Below, in pieces: positions 9,114-15,842 of a DNA stretch of 25,152 nt (position 1 is its first letter; each line of letters starts with the position of its first letter). Origin of the DNA: Savagea sp. (GTDB lineage Bacteria; Bacillota; Bacilli; Bacillales_A; Planococcaceae). Location of the stretch: the NCBI GenBank assembly GCA_030152265.1, contig JASLHQ010000029.1:1-25152 (forward strand), read 5' to 3'. A program made the position numbers and the translations under genes. Under the pieces are notes generated by a model. That model saw nothing but the letters and a program-made list of their open reading frames with translations, was not told where the DNA came from and did no database searches.

Positions 9114-9155
9114 ATCCACAAATTATTCACAAAAACTTCATCGACGAGTGATAAA
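9114..9155 (+). promoter_or_regulatory. Candidate nosD promoter with tandem ResD-like sites
   Basis: Read on the minus strand, 9125-9133 is TTTGTGAAT, identical to the ResD consensus described in B. subtilis. An adjacent copy TTTGTGGAT (9114-9122) lies 11 bp away, one helical turn. Read on the plus strand, TTCACA at 9126-9131 could instead serve as a -35 box, with GATAAA at 9150-9155 as a weak -10 (18-base spacer). The two readings are not exclusive. The 9045-9113 stretch shows nothing else clear. Confidence 0.4.
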
Positions 9156-9178
9156 AAGGTGTGAAGGGGAAGTGAGTT

Positions 9179-10375
9179 ATGAAGAAAATTTTAGTCTATA
9201 TGACGTTTTTTATCGTCCTATTTTATGAAGAATCCACTTCAGCAGCAGAAACATTACTTCAGCCGATGATTGATGCGACAGCACCTTATGATACGATTAC
9301 GTTACAAGAAGGGACGTATTACGGGCCTGCTGTTATCTCTCATCCTTTAACGATTGAAGGAGAAGGCGACGTCATCATTCAAGGAAATTTTGAAGGCGAT
9401 GTTCTGACGATCGAATCCGACCGTGTCCATATTAAAAATGTGACGATTCGGCAATCCGGTCAACAGTTAGAAGATGCCGGTATTCTCGTGCAACGTGCGA
9501 ATGAAATATCGATTGATCACGTTCAATTGGAAGATGTACAGCGTGGCATTTTTATTCGTGGTGGTTTCGGCCATACGTTAAGTAACAATAAGATTACAAG
9601 TTTCCCCGTCCATTATTCCAAACGTGGAAATGGGATTCATTTGTTGAATACGAAGCGAGCACTCGTCACGCACAATACGATAGATGCTGTACAAGACGGT
9701 GTCTATGTCGATGAAGCGTTCGATACGACGATCGAACATAACCGAGTGGAACATTCTCGCTACGGCATTCATTTCATGTTTTCATCAACTGCAGACGCAC
9801 ATCACAATACGCTCACTGAAAACGTGAATGGTGTCATGGCGATGAATTCAAATGATATTCAATTAATCAGTAATGAGTTGACGCATCAATTAACGTACCG
9901 TGGCTATGGTATTTTAATTTACGATATGGAATCGATGCGTATTGAACACAATACGATTTCAAACAATCATAACGGAATCGATATTCAAAGCTCGAGCAAT
10001 ATTGAAGTCGTTGATAATACGATTGCGGGCAATTACGTCGGTCTCAGTTCGAAAGGAAAAAATGAATCGATTCAGATTACTGAAAATGATTGGCTTGCTA
10101 ATATCGTACAGACGAAATTAAGTGGAGAAGCGGTTCAATTAGAACGCAATTATTGGGATGATTATAAAGGGTTTGACCTAACTGGAAATGGTATCGGACA
10201 ATTGCCGTATGAAACAAATTCGACAACGACCGATTGGATGGTGAAACATCCACATTTGCAGTTTTACTTTGAAAGTCCAGCATTTAACTTATGGAATACT
10301 GTCGAGCACATGTTTAATCGCGGGCAAGTTGTGACGGATGAACAACCGCTCGTTAGAAGAAAGGGAGAGCAATGA
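9179..10375 (+). CDS. nosD: NosD-family copper maturation protein (beta-helix)
   Basis: Exported right-handed beta-helix protein. In denitrifiers it sits on the NosFY ABC transporter and passes copper, received from NosL, to nitrous oxide reductase. The 398 residues begin with a signal peptide (MKKILVYMTFFIVLF, likely cut near STSA-AE). Many short repeats of the form H/HN-x-I/L follow across residues 80-310, the parallel beta-helix pattern of the CASH domain. The NosD hallmark NYWDDYKGFDLTGNGIG near residues 321-340 ends in LPYE. The ribosome site is AAGGGGA before the ATG. It overlaps nosL (ATGA) and starts a four-gene operon. No NosZ gene is nearby, so its client here is uncertain. Confidence 0.9.
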   Translation: MKKILVYMTFFIVLFYEESTSAAETLLQPMIDATAPYDTITLQEGTYYGPAVISHPLTIEGEGDVIIQGNFEGDVLTIESDRVHIKNVTIRQSGQQLEDAGILVQRANEISIDHVQLEDVQRGIFIRGGFGHTLSNNKITSFPVHYSKRGNGIHLLNTKRALVTHNTIDAVQDGVYVDEAFDTTIEHNRVEHSRYGIHFMFSSTADAHHNTLTENVNGVMAMNSNDIQLISNELTHQLTYRGYGILIYDMESMRIEHNTISNNHNGIDIQSSSNIEVVDNTIAGNYVGLSSKGKNESIQITENDWLANIVQTKLSGEAVQLERNYWDDYKGFDLTGNGIGQLPYETNSTTTDWMVKHPHLQFYFESPAFNLWNTVEHMFNRGQVVTDEQPLVRRKGEQ

Positions 10376-10845
10376 TGAAAAAATATGTCGGCTTACTTTT
10401 TTTTAGTTTTTTATTCGTATTAGGAGCGTGTTCTGGAGAAGTATCGACGGAACCTGTCGATATTAATCCAGATATCGATGTATGCGATATTTGTAATATG
10501 AGCATTACCGTAATCCCGTTTGCGACAGAAGCAATTATGCCGGACGGTACGGTTGAAAAATTTGACGATGTCGGTTGCATGGTAGACTTTTTAAATGAAA
10601 CGGAAGAAGAGCCGCTTCAAATGTATGTGAAAGATAATGAAAAAGACGAATGGATTGCGGCGGAAGATGCTTTATACATTTTAAATGAAGACTATTGGAC
10701 ACCGATGATGTACGGAGTCGTTTCTTTCAAAGAAGAAGCACAATTGCTCGCTTACATGGAAGAGAACGGTGAAGGGGAACGACTGACATTCGATGAAGTA
10801 GTGGCACATTTTACAGAAGCACATAGCGGAGGACATGCTCATTGA
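10372..10845 (+). CDS. nosL: NosL-type copper chaperone lipoprotein
   Basis: Small extracytoplasmic lipoprotein that binds Cu(I) and hands it to NosD/NosFY in the known nos system. The 157 residues start with a lipoprotein signal ending in LGAC, with Cys20 as the lipidated residue. The NosL core shows C-x-x-C-N-M (Cys38, Cys41, Met43) and FDDVGCMVDF around Cys69. A short C-terminal HSGGHAH adds possible metal ligands. The ATG overlaps the nosD stop, and its own TGA overlaps the TTG start of nosY, so it is embedded in the operon. A second NosL-like gene lies at 12398-13030. Confidence 0.9.
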   Translation: MMKKYVGLLFFSFLFVLGACSGEVSTEPVDINPDIDVCDICNMSITVIPFATEAIMPDGTVEKFDDVGCMVDFLNETEEEPLQMYVKDNEKDEWIAAEDALYILNEDYWTPMMYGVVSFKEEAQLLAYMEENGEGERLTFDEVVAHFTEAHSGGHAH

Positions 10846-11666
10846 GCGCAAGTTGGATGATTGCACGTTATGAAATGAAACGTGCGTTTCGCAGTCGTTG
10901 GCTCCTCCTCTTATCTTTATTATTCGTCTCTCTCGCATTCATTTCAATTTTTATGACGAATGCGACGAGTACGGCACAATATGATGGATTTACAAGGCAG
11001 ATGGCTTCTCTATTAAACGTCTCTTTATTTATTTTGCCACTTATGACGATTTTAATCGGAAGTATGCTCGTAGCGGGAGAGAAGGAAGACGGACAGTTAC
11101 TTCTTTATCGCACGTATCCGATTTCACCGACAGCGCTCGTCATTGGCAAATGGCTCGGATTATTTTTACCACTTGCGGTCATGTTGACGCTCGGATACGG
11201 GATCGCTATGCTCGTCTTGTCATTTTTAATGCCCGTGCGGTTAGGGTTAGCCGTCGCCTTTTATTTGATCGCACTATTGTTAATCACTTTATTTTTATCG
11301 TTCAGTTTATGGGTCGGTTATCGGGTGAAAAGTCGACTGCATGCGATCGGTGTCAGTTTATTTAGTTGGGCATTTTTCGTTTTATTTTATGAATTTCTCA
11401 TCATCGCTCTTACCTTTTTACTGCCGGCGACTCAAATTGTGACAGTATTAACGGTCTCGGTCTTTTTCAATCCTGTTGAAATTGTGAGAGTAGGCTCTAT
11501 TTTAGCGTTAGAAAGCGGTACATTTTTCGGGCCTTCGATGTATGACTTTACGATTTGGGCGACGTCTTTATTCGGTATTGTCGCTTTCATCATCGCAAGC
11601 ATCGCTTGGATCATCATTCCGTTAATCGGCTCGATTCGTCTCGTGAAGAAAGGAAATCACTTATGA
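10842..11666 (+). CDS. nosY: NosY-type ABC transporter permease
   Basis: Membrane half of the NosFY ABC transporter that carries NosD. The 274 residues have six hydrophobic segments at about 18-38, 56-78, 102-128, 134-158, 168-194 and 238-263, an ABC-2 type layout. The cytoplasmic loop motif GEKEDGQLLLYRTYPIS (79-95) is typical of this class, and NPVEIVR at 210-216 matches the NosY signature. The start is TTG at 10842, supported by GGAGGA at 10828-10833 eight bases before it and by the overlap with the nosL TGA. The gene ends with ATGA shared with nosF. Confidence 0.88.
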   Translation: MSASWMIARYEMKRAFRSRWLLLLSLLFVSLAFISIFMTNATSTAQYDGFTRQMASLLNVSLFILPLMTILIGSMLVAGEKEDGQLLLYRTYPISPTALVIGKWLGLFLPLAVMLTLGYGIAMLVLSFLMPVRLGLAVAFYLIALLLITLFLSFSLWVGYRVKSRLHAIGVSLFSWAFFVLFYEFLIIALTFLLPATQIVTVLTVSVFFNPVEIVRVGSILALESGTFFGPSMYDFTIWATSLFGIVAFIIASIAWIIIPLIGSIRLVKKGNHL

Positions 11667-12364
11667 TTACGATTGAACAAGTTTCCAAAACGTATGGAAA
11701 AAAAGAAGCGTTATCTCCATTATCGCTAACGATTTCAGCAGGAGAGTGTGTAGCATTATGCGGAGGTAATGGTGCGGGGAAAAGTACGTTATTAAAAGCA
11801 TTGACGACGATTCATGCGCCGACAACAGGAACGATTCATTTAAATGGTTATGCAGTAGAAGAAGCGGCGTACAAACGGCAGTTTACGTACATGCCAGATG
11901 ACTTAATTTTTCCGGCGGAGTTAACAGCGAAAGAAAATATAACGATGATGGCAAATATGCAAGGAGCCCCGGTATCGCGTGTAGAGGAAGTGCTCGATAT
12001 CGTCGGTTTACAAGAAGTGAAATCTCAAAAAGTGAAAACATTTTCGAAAGGGATGCATCAGCGTCTCGCTTTTGCTCAAAGTTTATTAAGTGACGCTCCT
12101 ATTTTAATTTTAGACGAGCCGACGAACGGATTAGACCCGTATTGGGTAGCTGAAATGCAAAAAGTGATTATGGAAGAGCATGCGAAAGGCCGAACGATTT
12201 TATTTACGACGCATTTACTTCCAATCGTTGAAAAAATGGCCGACCGTCTCGTCTTTTTACGAGAAGGACAGCTATTTATCGATGAGCCAGTCGCCCCTTT
12301 ACTTGAGCGGTATTCTTCATTAGATGATTATTTATTTGAACAATATAAAAAAGAGAGAAGTTGA
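11663..12364 (+). CDS. nosF: NosF-type ABC transporter ATPase
   Basis: Cytoplasmic ATPase of the NosFY transporter. The 233 residues contain Walker A GGNGAGKST (34-42), signature FSKGMHQR (127-134; the usual SGG is SKG, common in ABC-2 type ATPases), Walker B LILDEP (148-153) and the switch histidine His184 in FTTHLLP. The ATG at 11663 overlaps the nosY stop (ATGA). An upstream in-frame extension to 11555 lies within nosY and has no ribosome site, so I reject it. Last gene of the nosDLYF operon, followed by a shared terminator. Confidence 0.9.
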   Translation: MITIEQVSKTYGKKEALSPLSLTISAGECVALCGGNGAGKSTLLKALTTIHAPTTGTIHLNGYAVEEAAYKRQFTYMPDDLIFPAELTAKENITMMANMQGAPVSRVEEVLDIVGLQEVKSQKVKTFSKGMHQRLAFAQSLLSDAPILILDEPTNGLDPYWVAEMQKVIMEEHAKGRTILFTTHLLPIVEKMADRLVFLREGQLFIDEPVAPLLERYSSLDDYLFEQYKKERS

Positions 12365-12389
12365 CAAAGTTTGTCATCTTCTCTCTTTT
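12349..12389. terminator. Bidirectional terminator between nosF and the second nosL
   Basis: Outer arms of 12 bp (12349-12360 with 12378-12389, beginning AAAA and ending TTTT) flank an inner palindromic segment TGACAAAGTTTGTCA. The result is one long hairpin with a single T-T mismatch. It overlaps the last codons of nosF and serves the convergent gene ending at 12398. Confidence 0.8.
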
Positions 12390-12397
12390 CGTATCGA

Positions 12398-13030
12398 TTA
12401 ATGGTTTTTATGTTCGTCTTCATCTTCCATGTCATGGTCACTGTGGTCCATATCGTGGTCTCCGTGATCGCCATGGTCATGTCCGCCGCCCATTTCTTTT
12501 TTCTTAGCAGCGCGAGCGAAAGCAACTTCTTTAATTTCATCGACTGATGATTTTTTAGCGTCTGTTGCTGATTCTAAAAATTTGTTGAAACCTTCTTCGT
12601 TATTGAAAAATGCGTTACCGTATTTCATCGGTGTTGCGATATCCGCATGTGCGATGTGCGCATCTTCTAAAGCAACCCATTCTTTCGTATCGAAATCACG
12701 TACGAGACGTTCTGTTAATTTCACATCTTCGTTATCATTTTCGAAATTTACGAGGCAACCTGCGTCGTCAAAAAATAAAACTTCGCCATCTTCTGTTGTC
12801 GCTTGAGCTGAGAATTCTCCCATCTCTTCATTTTCCATATAAACTTTCATATTGCAATATGCACATTCTGTATGCTCATCTGGTTCAGCGTGAACGTGAT
12901 CGGCATGTTCGTCTGTTGCTTCTACATCTTCAACCTCAGCTTGTGCATCTTCTTTCGGCTTTTCTTCCCCTTCATTTGAACACGCTGCTAAAGCGAACAT
13001 TGCAACGAGTAAAAATAACCATTTTTTCAT
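12398..13030 (-). CDS. Second NosL-like lipoprotein with His-rich tail
   Basis: Predicted extracytoplasmic copper-binding lipoprotein of the NosL family, 210 residues, longer than the NosL at 10372. The lipobox is LAAC (Cys17). A flexible acidic linker with His42, 45, 47 and 53 precedes the core C-x-x-C-N-M (Cys56, Cys59, Met61), then FDDAGCLVNF with Cys92. The C-terminus from 184 to 210 has eight His, two Met and many Asp, a composition typical of metal-binding tails. The ribosome site AGGGAGG precedes the ATG. It converges on nosF and shares its terminator. The family is clear from the core. A role in storing or handing over copper is inference. Confidence 0.82.
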   Translation of the reverse strand: MKKWLFLLVAMFALAACSNEGEEKPKEDAQAEVEDVEATDEHADHVHAEPDEHTECAYCNMKVYMENEEMGEFSAQATTEDGEVLFFDDAGCLVNFENDNEDVKLTERLVRDFDTKEWVALEDAHIAHADIATPMKYGNAFFNNEEGFNKFLESATDAKKSSVDEIKEVAFARAAKKKEMGGGHDHGDHGDHDMDHSDHDMEDEDEHKNH

Positions 13031-13058
13031 TGTATATTGCCTCCCTTTTGTTTTCGAA

Positions 13059-13101
13059 ACTATCGCTAAGTATAGAGAGAGGTTGTGAACAATATGTGAT
13101 G
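13059..13101 (-). promoter_or_regulatory. Candidate promoter and operator of the second nosL
   Basis: On the plus strand, 13082-13090 (GTTGTGAAC) and 13093-13101 (TATGTGATG) repeat the layout seen before nosD: two ResD-like half sites 11 bp apart. The first matches TTTGTGAAT at seven of nine positions, the second at six. In gene orientation TTCACA could be a -35 box with GATAGT (complement of 13059-13064) as -10 at a long 19-base spacing; TATACT at 13069-13074 is an alternative -10. The region lies about 50 bases before the ATG. Confidence 0.35.
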
Positions 13102-13124
13102 TTTTTCAAGAAAGTGAAAAAAGA

Positions 13125-13886
13125 TTAAAAAGTGAGTGAGTATAGTTTTTTCGTCGTTTGTGTCAACTTTTTCTTTAATACACCCTCGGGTATATGAAGT
13201 AATTCGCTCATTTTCTTCACAGTTACGTGTAAAAAAGTACCATCGTTATCTCGCTCTGTGAACGGTCCTTCTAAAGGGTAAGGAGCATCTGATTCAATCA
13301 TCATTTGATCAAGGGGCACTCTCTTTACTAAATGTTGTGTCCGTTCTTTATACATAATGTCAGGTGTGATGGAAATGTAATACCCATTTTGTAAAAGGCG
13401 TTCTGTTGCGTTAGTTGGTCCTTTATACCAATGGAAATGGGCTTTTACGATGGAATGTTTTTCGAGTAGATTGAGAGCGTGCGGAACATCATCATGTACG
13501 ATATGTAAGTTGAGTGGTAAATCGTAGCGTTTTGCAAGGATGATCCATTGTTCAAACCATTCCATGTACGGTTCGATCGGGAGAAGAGGGTTTTCGAGTC
13601 GTGTGTAATAAGGTAAGCCGACTTCTCCAATCGCTTGAAAATGGGTGATGTTTTGTTCGCTCCATTGCAAAAAGTCGGCACATTCATTCAAGGTCGGAAG
13701 CGATTGTTCGGGATGCCAACCGACTGCTGGGATTATTTGAGTGTGTTGTTTTGAAAGATTTAACGTTCGACGTGCGCTTTCCCAATCTGTTGAAACGGCG
13801 ATAAAATGGGAAATGGCCTGCTGTTGTACTAAATGTGTTTGCACGGTCGTACGCAATTGCTCGAAATGGATGTGGCTATCAATCAA
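13125..13886 (-). CDS. TatD-family metal-dependent hydrolase
   Basis: Cytoplasmic TIM-barrel hydrolase of the TatD family, members of which act as deoxyribonucleases; the exact substrate is unknown. It is 253 residues from TTG at 13886. Metal ligands are visible as His5 and His7 (DSHIHFE), Glu88 (AIGEVGLPYY), His128 (LNLHIVHDD), His152 (HWYKG, aligning with the family HCFSG motif) and Asp200 (ESDAPYPLEG). A GTG nine bases upstream (13895) is in frame but overlaps the ribosome site GGAGGTGA (complement of 13892-13899). The TTG has proper spacing and overlaps the dedA stop by 8 bases, so I prefer it. It is the third gene of psd-dedA-tatD. Confidence 0.85.
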   Translation of the reverse strand: MIDSHIHFEQLRTTVQTHLVQQQAISHFIAVSTDWESARRTLNLSKQHTQIIPAVGWHPEQSLPTLNECADFLQWSEQNITHFQAIGEVGLPYYTRLENPLLPIEPYMEWFEQWIILAKRYDLPLNLHIVHDDVPHALNLLEKHSIVKAHFHWYKGPTNATERLLQNGYYISITPDIMYKERTQHLVKRVPLDQMMIESDAPYPLEGPFTERDNDGTFLHVTVKKMSELLHIPEGVLKKKLTQTTKKLYSLTF

Positions 13887-14391
13887 TGATTTCACCTCCA
13901 GGATGGATGAAAGGTATTCCGATATAGTAACCGATCGTTAAATAAATAATCGTTGAAACCGAAGCGCCAATTAAAACGTAAAGGAGATAGGTTTTCGTTT
14001 TCATTCCACCCATCCCTGAAATGTAACAAATAATATGACGCATACCAGGAATGAAGAAACCGAAAAGGACGGTGATCGGACCATGTTTTTTAATCCAGCC
14101 TTCCGTCGTTTGAATCGATTGATCTTTAATGCCGATCCAACGCCCGCCTTTTCTTAAAAGTGGTTTCCCGATCCATTTCCCGATATAAAAGGTGAGCAAC
14201 GTTCCGATGAAAACACCGAGAATCGTAATTGGTAAGGCGATGGAGTAGTGGAGCGTACCATTTGATGTGAAGAAGCCGACAGAAGTGACGACGACTTCAT
14301 CTGGCATCGGCAACCCGAAAATGCCGAGTGCTAAAAAAGTAAAAACGGCGAAATAGCCGAAGTGTAAAATGAATAGTTCTAAGTTTTCCAA
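13879..14391 (-). CDS. DedA-family membrane protein (YbfM/PetA-like)
   Basis: Integral membrane protein of the DedA (VTT) superfamily, lipid transporters or scramblases. In B. subtilis the DedA member encoded between pssA and psd (ybfM, renamed petA) is needed for normal phosphatidylethanolamine distribution across the membrane. Here too it sits next to psd, which supports the same role. The protein has 170 residues from TTG 14391. Family motifs are FGLPMPDEVVV, FYIGKWIG and FGFFIPGMRHIICYISGMGGM, the last containing the conserved arginine. The TTG is preferred over an in-frame GTG at 14421 because TGAGGAA sits seven bases before it and the longer form would run into psd. Confidence 0.87.
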   Translation of the reverse strand: MENLELFILHFGYFAVFTFLALGIFGLPMPDEVVVTSVGFFTSNGTLHYSIALPITILGVFIGTLLTFYIGKWIGKPLLRKGGRWIGIKDQSIQTTEGWIKKHGPITVLFGFFIPGMRHIICYISGMGGMKTKTYLLYVLIGASVSTIIYLTIGYYIGIPFIHPGGEIID

Positions 14392-14411
14392 ATTGCATTC
14401 CTCATTTATCG

Positions 14412-15188
14412 TTAAAGCCACTGTCCAACTTTTTCACCGACGTGTACTGCACTTCCGACATCAACGGTCGACTCAAAGTTCGGTTGATGTGAAAGGAATA
14501 GGACGACAGTTGAGCCGAAGGAGAAATGACCAAAATCTTTTCCTTTTTCTACATGTTCATTTGCACAATAAAGTTGTACACTATTGACATTCAAAGCGCC
14601 AACCTTCACAATTGCTATATTCCCATAGTTTGTATCCAATTCAGTAATAAGACGATAGTTCGTATGGAAAGGTTCGTCTCCGTAAGTAAGTCCTAATTGA
14701 TTGACCGGATACGAAGTCGATCCTAAAGCGTAGCGATTTATAATCGTGCCATCGATAGGATGATGGAAATGGTGATAATGTTGAGGCGATAAATAAAAAA
14801 TGTAATAGTAGCCATTTTCATAAGAAGATGCGATTTTTTTCGAGCCGAATACTTCATCAATCGAATACGTTTTTCCTTTAATCGTAAATCGCGTTCCTTC
14901 TTGTAAAGGGCCGGCAGCCGTTAAGTCAGCGTCTACAGGGGAAACAATCGCCTTCGGATTTTGGTCGATCGGTCGTAAATTCATGTCGATCGAGCGTGTG
15001 AAAAATTCATTTAATGTGTCGTATGATGCAACCGGTCGTGTCATTTCTTCGTCCGTAATATTGTATATTTTTTGGAAAGGACGAATGAGAGGTTTACTCA
15101 GTGGTGAAGAAGTGAATCCTTGTAAAAAATGAGACACTTTTTCGTTACCTGTCAGTTGTACAAATGTTTGAAATAATTTTTGTTTCAT
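14412..15188 (-). CDS. psd: Phosphatidylserine decarboxylase proenzyme
   Basis: Pyruvoyl enzyme that converts phosphatidylserine to phosphatidylethanolamine at the membrane. It is 258 residues from ATG 15188. The proenzyme self-cleaves before the serine of a GST motif, seen here as FSFGSTVVLF with Ser226 becoming the pyruvoyl group. SPVDADLTAAG carries the conserved Asp86, and YLSPQHYHHFHHPI carries the conserved histidines. An ATG five codons upstream (15203) is rejected because the GGAG ribosome site lies between the two. It is divergent from pssA with only 34 bases between the starts, and followed by dedA and tatD. Confidence 0.95.
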   Translation of the reverse strand: MKQKLFQTFVQLTGNEKVSHFLQGFTSSPLSKPLIRPFQKIYNITDEEMTRPVASYDTLNEFFTRSIDMNLRPIDQNPKAIVSPVDADLTAAGPLQEGTRFTIKGKTYSIDEVFGSKKIASSYENGYYYIFYLSPQHYHHFHHPIDGTIINRYALGSTSYPVNQLGLTYGDEPFHTNYRLITELDTNYGNIAIVKVGALNVNSVQLYCANEHVEKGKDFGHFSFGSTVVLFLSHQPNFESTVDVGSAVHVGEKVGQWL

Positions 15189-15194
15189 TATGAT
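15167..15194 (+). promoter_or_regulatory. Candidate pssA promoter inside the psd start
   Basis: TTTGAA at 15167-15172 and TATGAT at 15189-15194 with a 16-base spacer form a plausible sigma-A promoter directed at pssA. The -10 box abuts the psd start codon on the other strand. No room for a promoter exists in the 34-base intergenic gap itself. Confidence 0.4.
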
Positions 15195-15222
15195 CAGCTC
15201 CATTAAGAAAGGGGGGAATCGT

Positions 15223-15756
15223 ATGTTTTCGATCCGTCACCATTATTATTGTAAATTGAAAGAACAGATTGCGAATATTTTAACGTTAATTAATTTAAGT
15301 TTCGGTATTTTATCTCTTATCTTTTTATTTAAAGGACATCCTTCTGTTGCGGTAATTTTCATTATTGTTGCGGCGATGTGTGACCGCTTTGACGGGGCAG
15401 CAGCGAGACGTTTCCATACAGAATCAGACTTTGGAAAAGAGCTCGACTCATTGAGTGATCTCATTTCATTCGGAGTAGCACCTGCCTTTTTAATTTATCA
15501 ATCGGTATTAGTCGATACGTTATGGCTCGGTATTGGTATGGTCATCTTCTATATTTTAGCAGGCGCGATCCGTCTTGCTCGTTACAATGTGCAAACATTT
15601 GACGGTGCATTTTACGGATTACCGATTACCGTTGCGGGTGTGTTTGTAGCGACAAGCTATTTCATTATACCTTATATGTCGGTACAATTTTATATTATTT
15701 TATTACTTGTAATGGGTCTTGCGATGGTCAGCTCATTCCGCATATCAAAAATGTAA
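15223..15756 (+). CDS. pssA: CDP-diacylglycerol-serine O-phosphatidyltransferase
   Basis: Membrane enzyme that joins CDP-diacylglycerol and serine to make phosphatidylserine, the substrate of the neighbouring Psd. The 177 residues equal the B. subtilis PssA length. The CDP-alcohol phosphatidyltransferase motif D-G-x2-A-R-x8-G-x3-D-x3-D is complete in DRFDGAAARRFHTESDFG followed by KELDSLSD, with Asp54, Asp57, Asp75 and Asp79. Several membrane helices follow. The ATG at 15223 is preceded by AAAGGGGGG at 15208-15216; an in-frame ATA at 15190 belongs to upstream sequence. The stop is followed by a terminator at 15790. Confidence 0.95.
   Translation: MFSIRHHYYCKLKEQIANILTLINLSFGILSLIFLFKGHPSVAVIFIIVAAMCDRFDGAAARRFHTESDFGKELDSLSDLISFGVAPAFLIYQSVLVDTLWLGIGMVIFYILAGAIRLARYNVQTFDGAFYGLPITVAGVFVATSYFIIPYMSVQFYIILLLVMGLAMVSSFRISKM
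15248..15275 (-). promoter_or_regulatory. Candidate psd promoter inside pssA
   Basis: On the minus strand TTCGCA (complement of 15270-15275) and TACAAT (complement of 15248-15253) are separated by 16 bases. They would give a leader of about 50 bases for psd. The -35 match is weak, so this is tentative. Confidence 0.3.
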
Positions 15757-15759
15757 GCT

Positions 15760-15789
15760 TTGCACAAAGGAGCGGACATTGCGTATACT
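15760..15789 (+). promoter_or_regulatory. Candidate recQ promoter
   Basis: TTGCAC at 15760-15765, an 18-base spacer and TATACT at 15784-15789 lie directly between the pssA stop and recQ. The -10 box abuts the left arm of the pssA terminator, so recQ transcripts would start inside that hairpin and escape it. Confidence 0.5.
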
Positions 15790-15819
15790 AAAAGGAGACG
15801 TTTGGGCGTCTTCTTTTTT
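15790..15819 (+). terminator. Terminator of pssA
   Basis: Arm 15790-15800 pairs with 15807-15817 over 11 bp with one G-T wobble around a 6-base loop, and runs into a T tract ending at 15819. It is oriented for pssA. Confidence 0.65.
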
Positions 15820-15842
15820 GTTGTGGAAGGAGTTTTTAAAAG

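Noticed and set aside
12610..13128. 172-residue plus-strand open frame antisense to the second nosL
   Set aside because: It is rich in His, Leu and Arg because it is the complement of an acidic, well-conserved gene. There is no domain and no ribosome site.
13887..13895. GTG start of tatD at 13895
   Set aside because: The GTG is part of the GGAGGTGA ribosome site itself; TTG 13886 has correct spacing.
14392..14421. GTG start of dedA at 14421
   Set aside because: It would overlap psd and has no ribosome site, while TTG 14391 has one and gives the usual family N-terminus.
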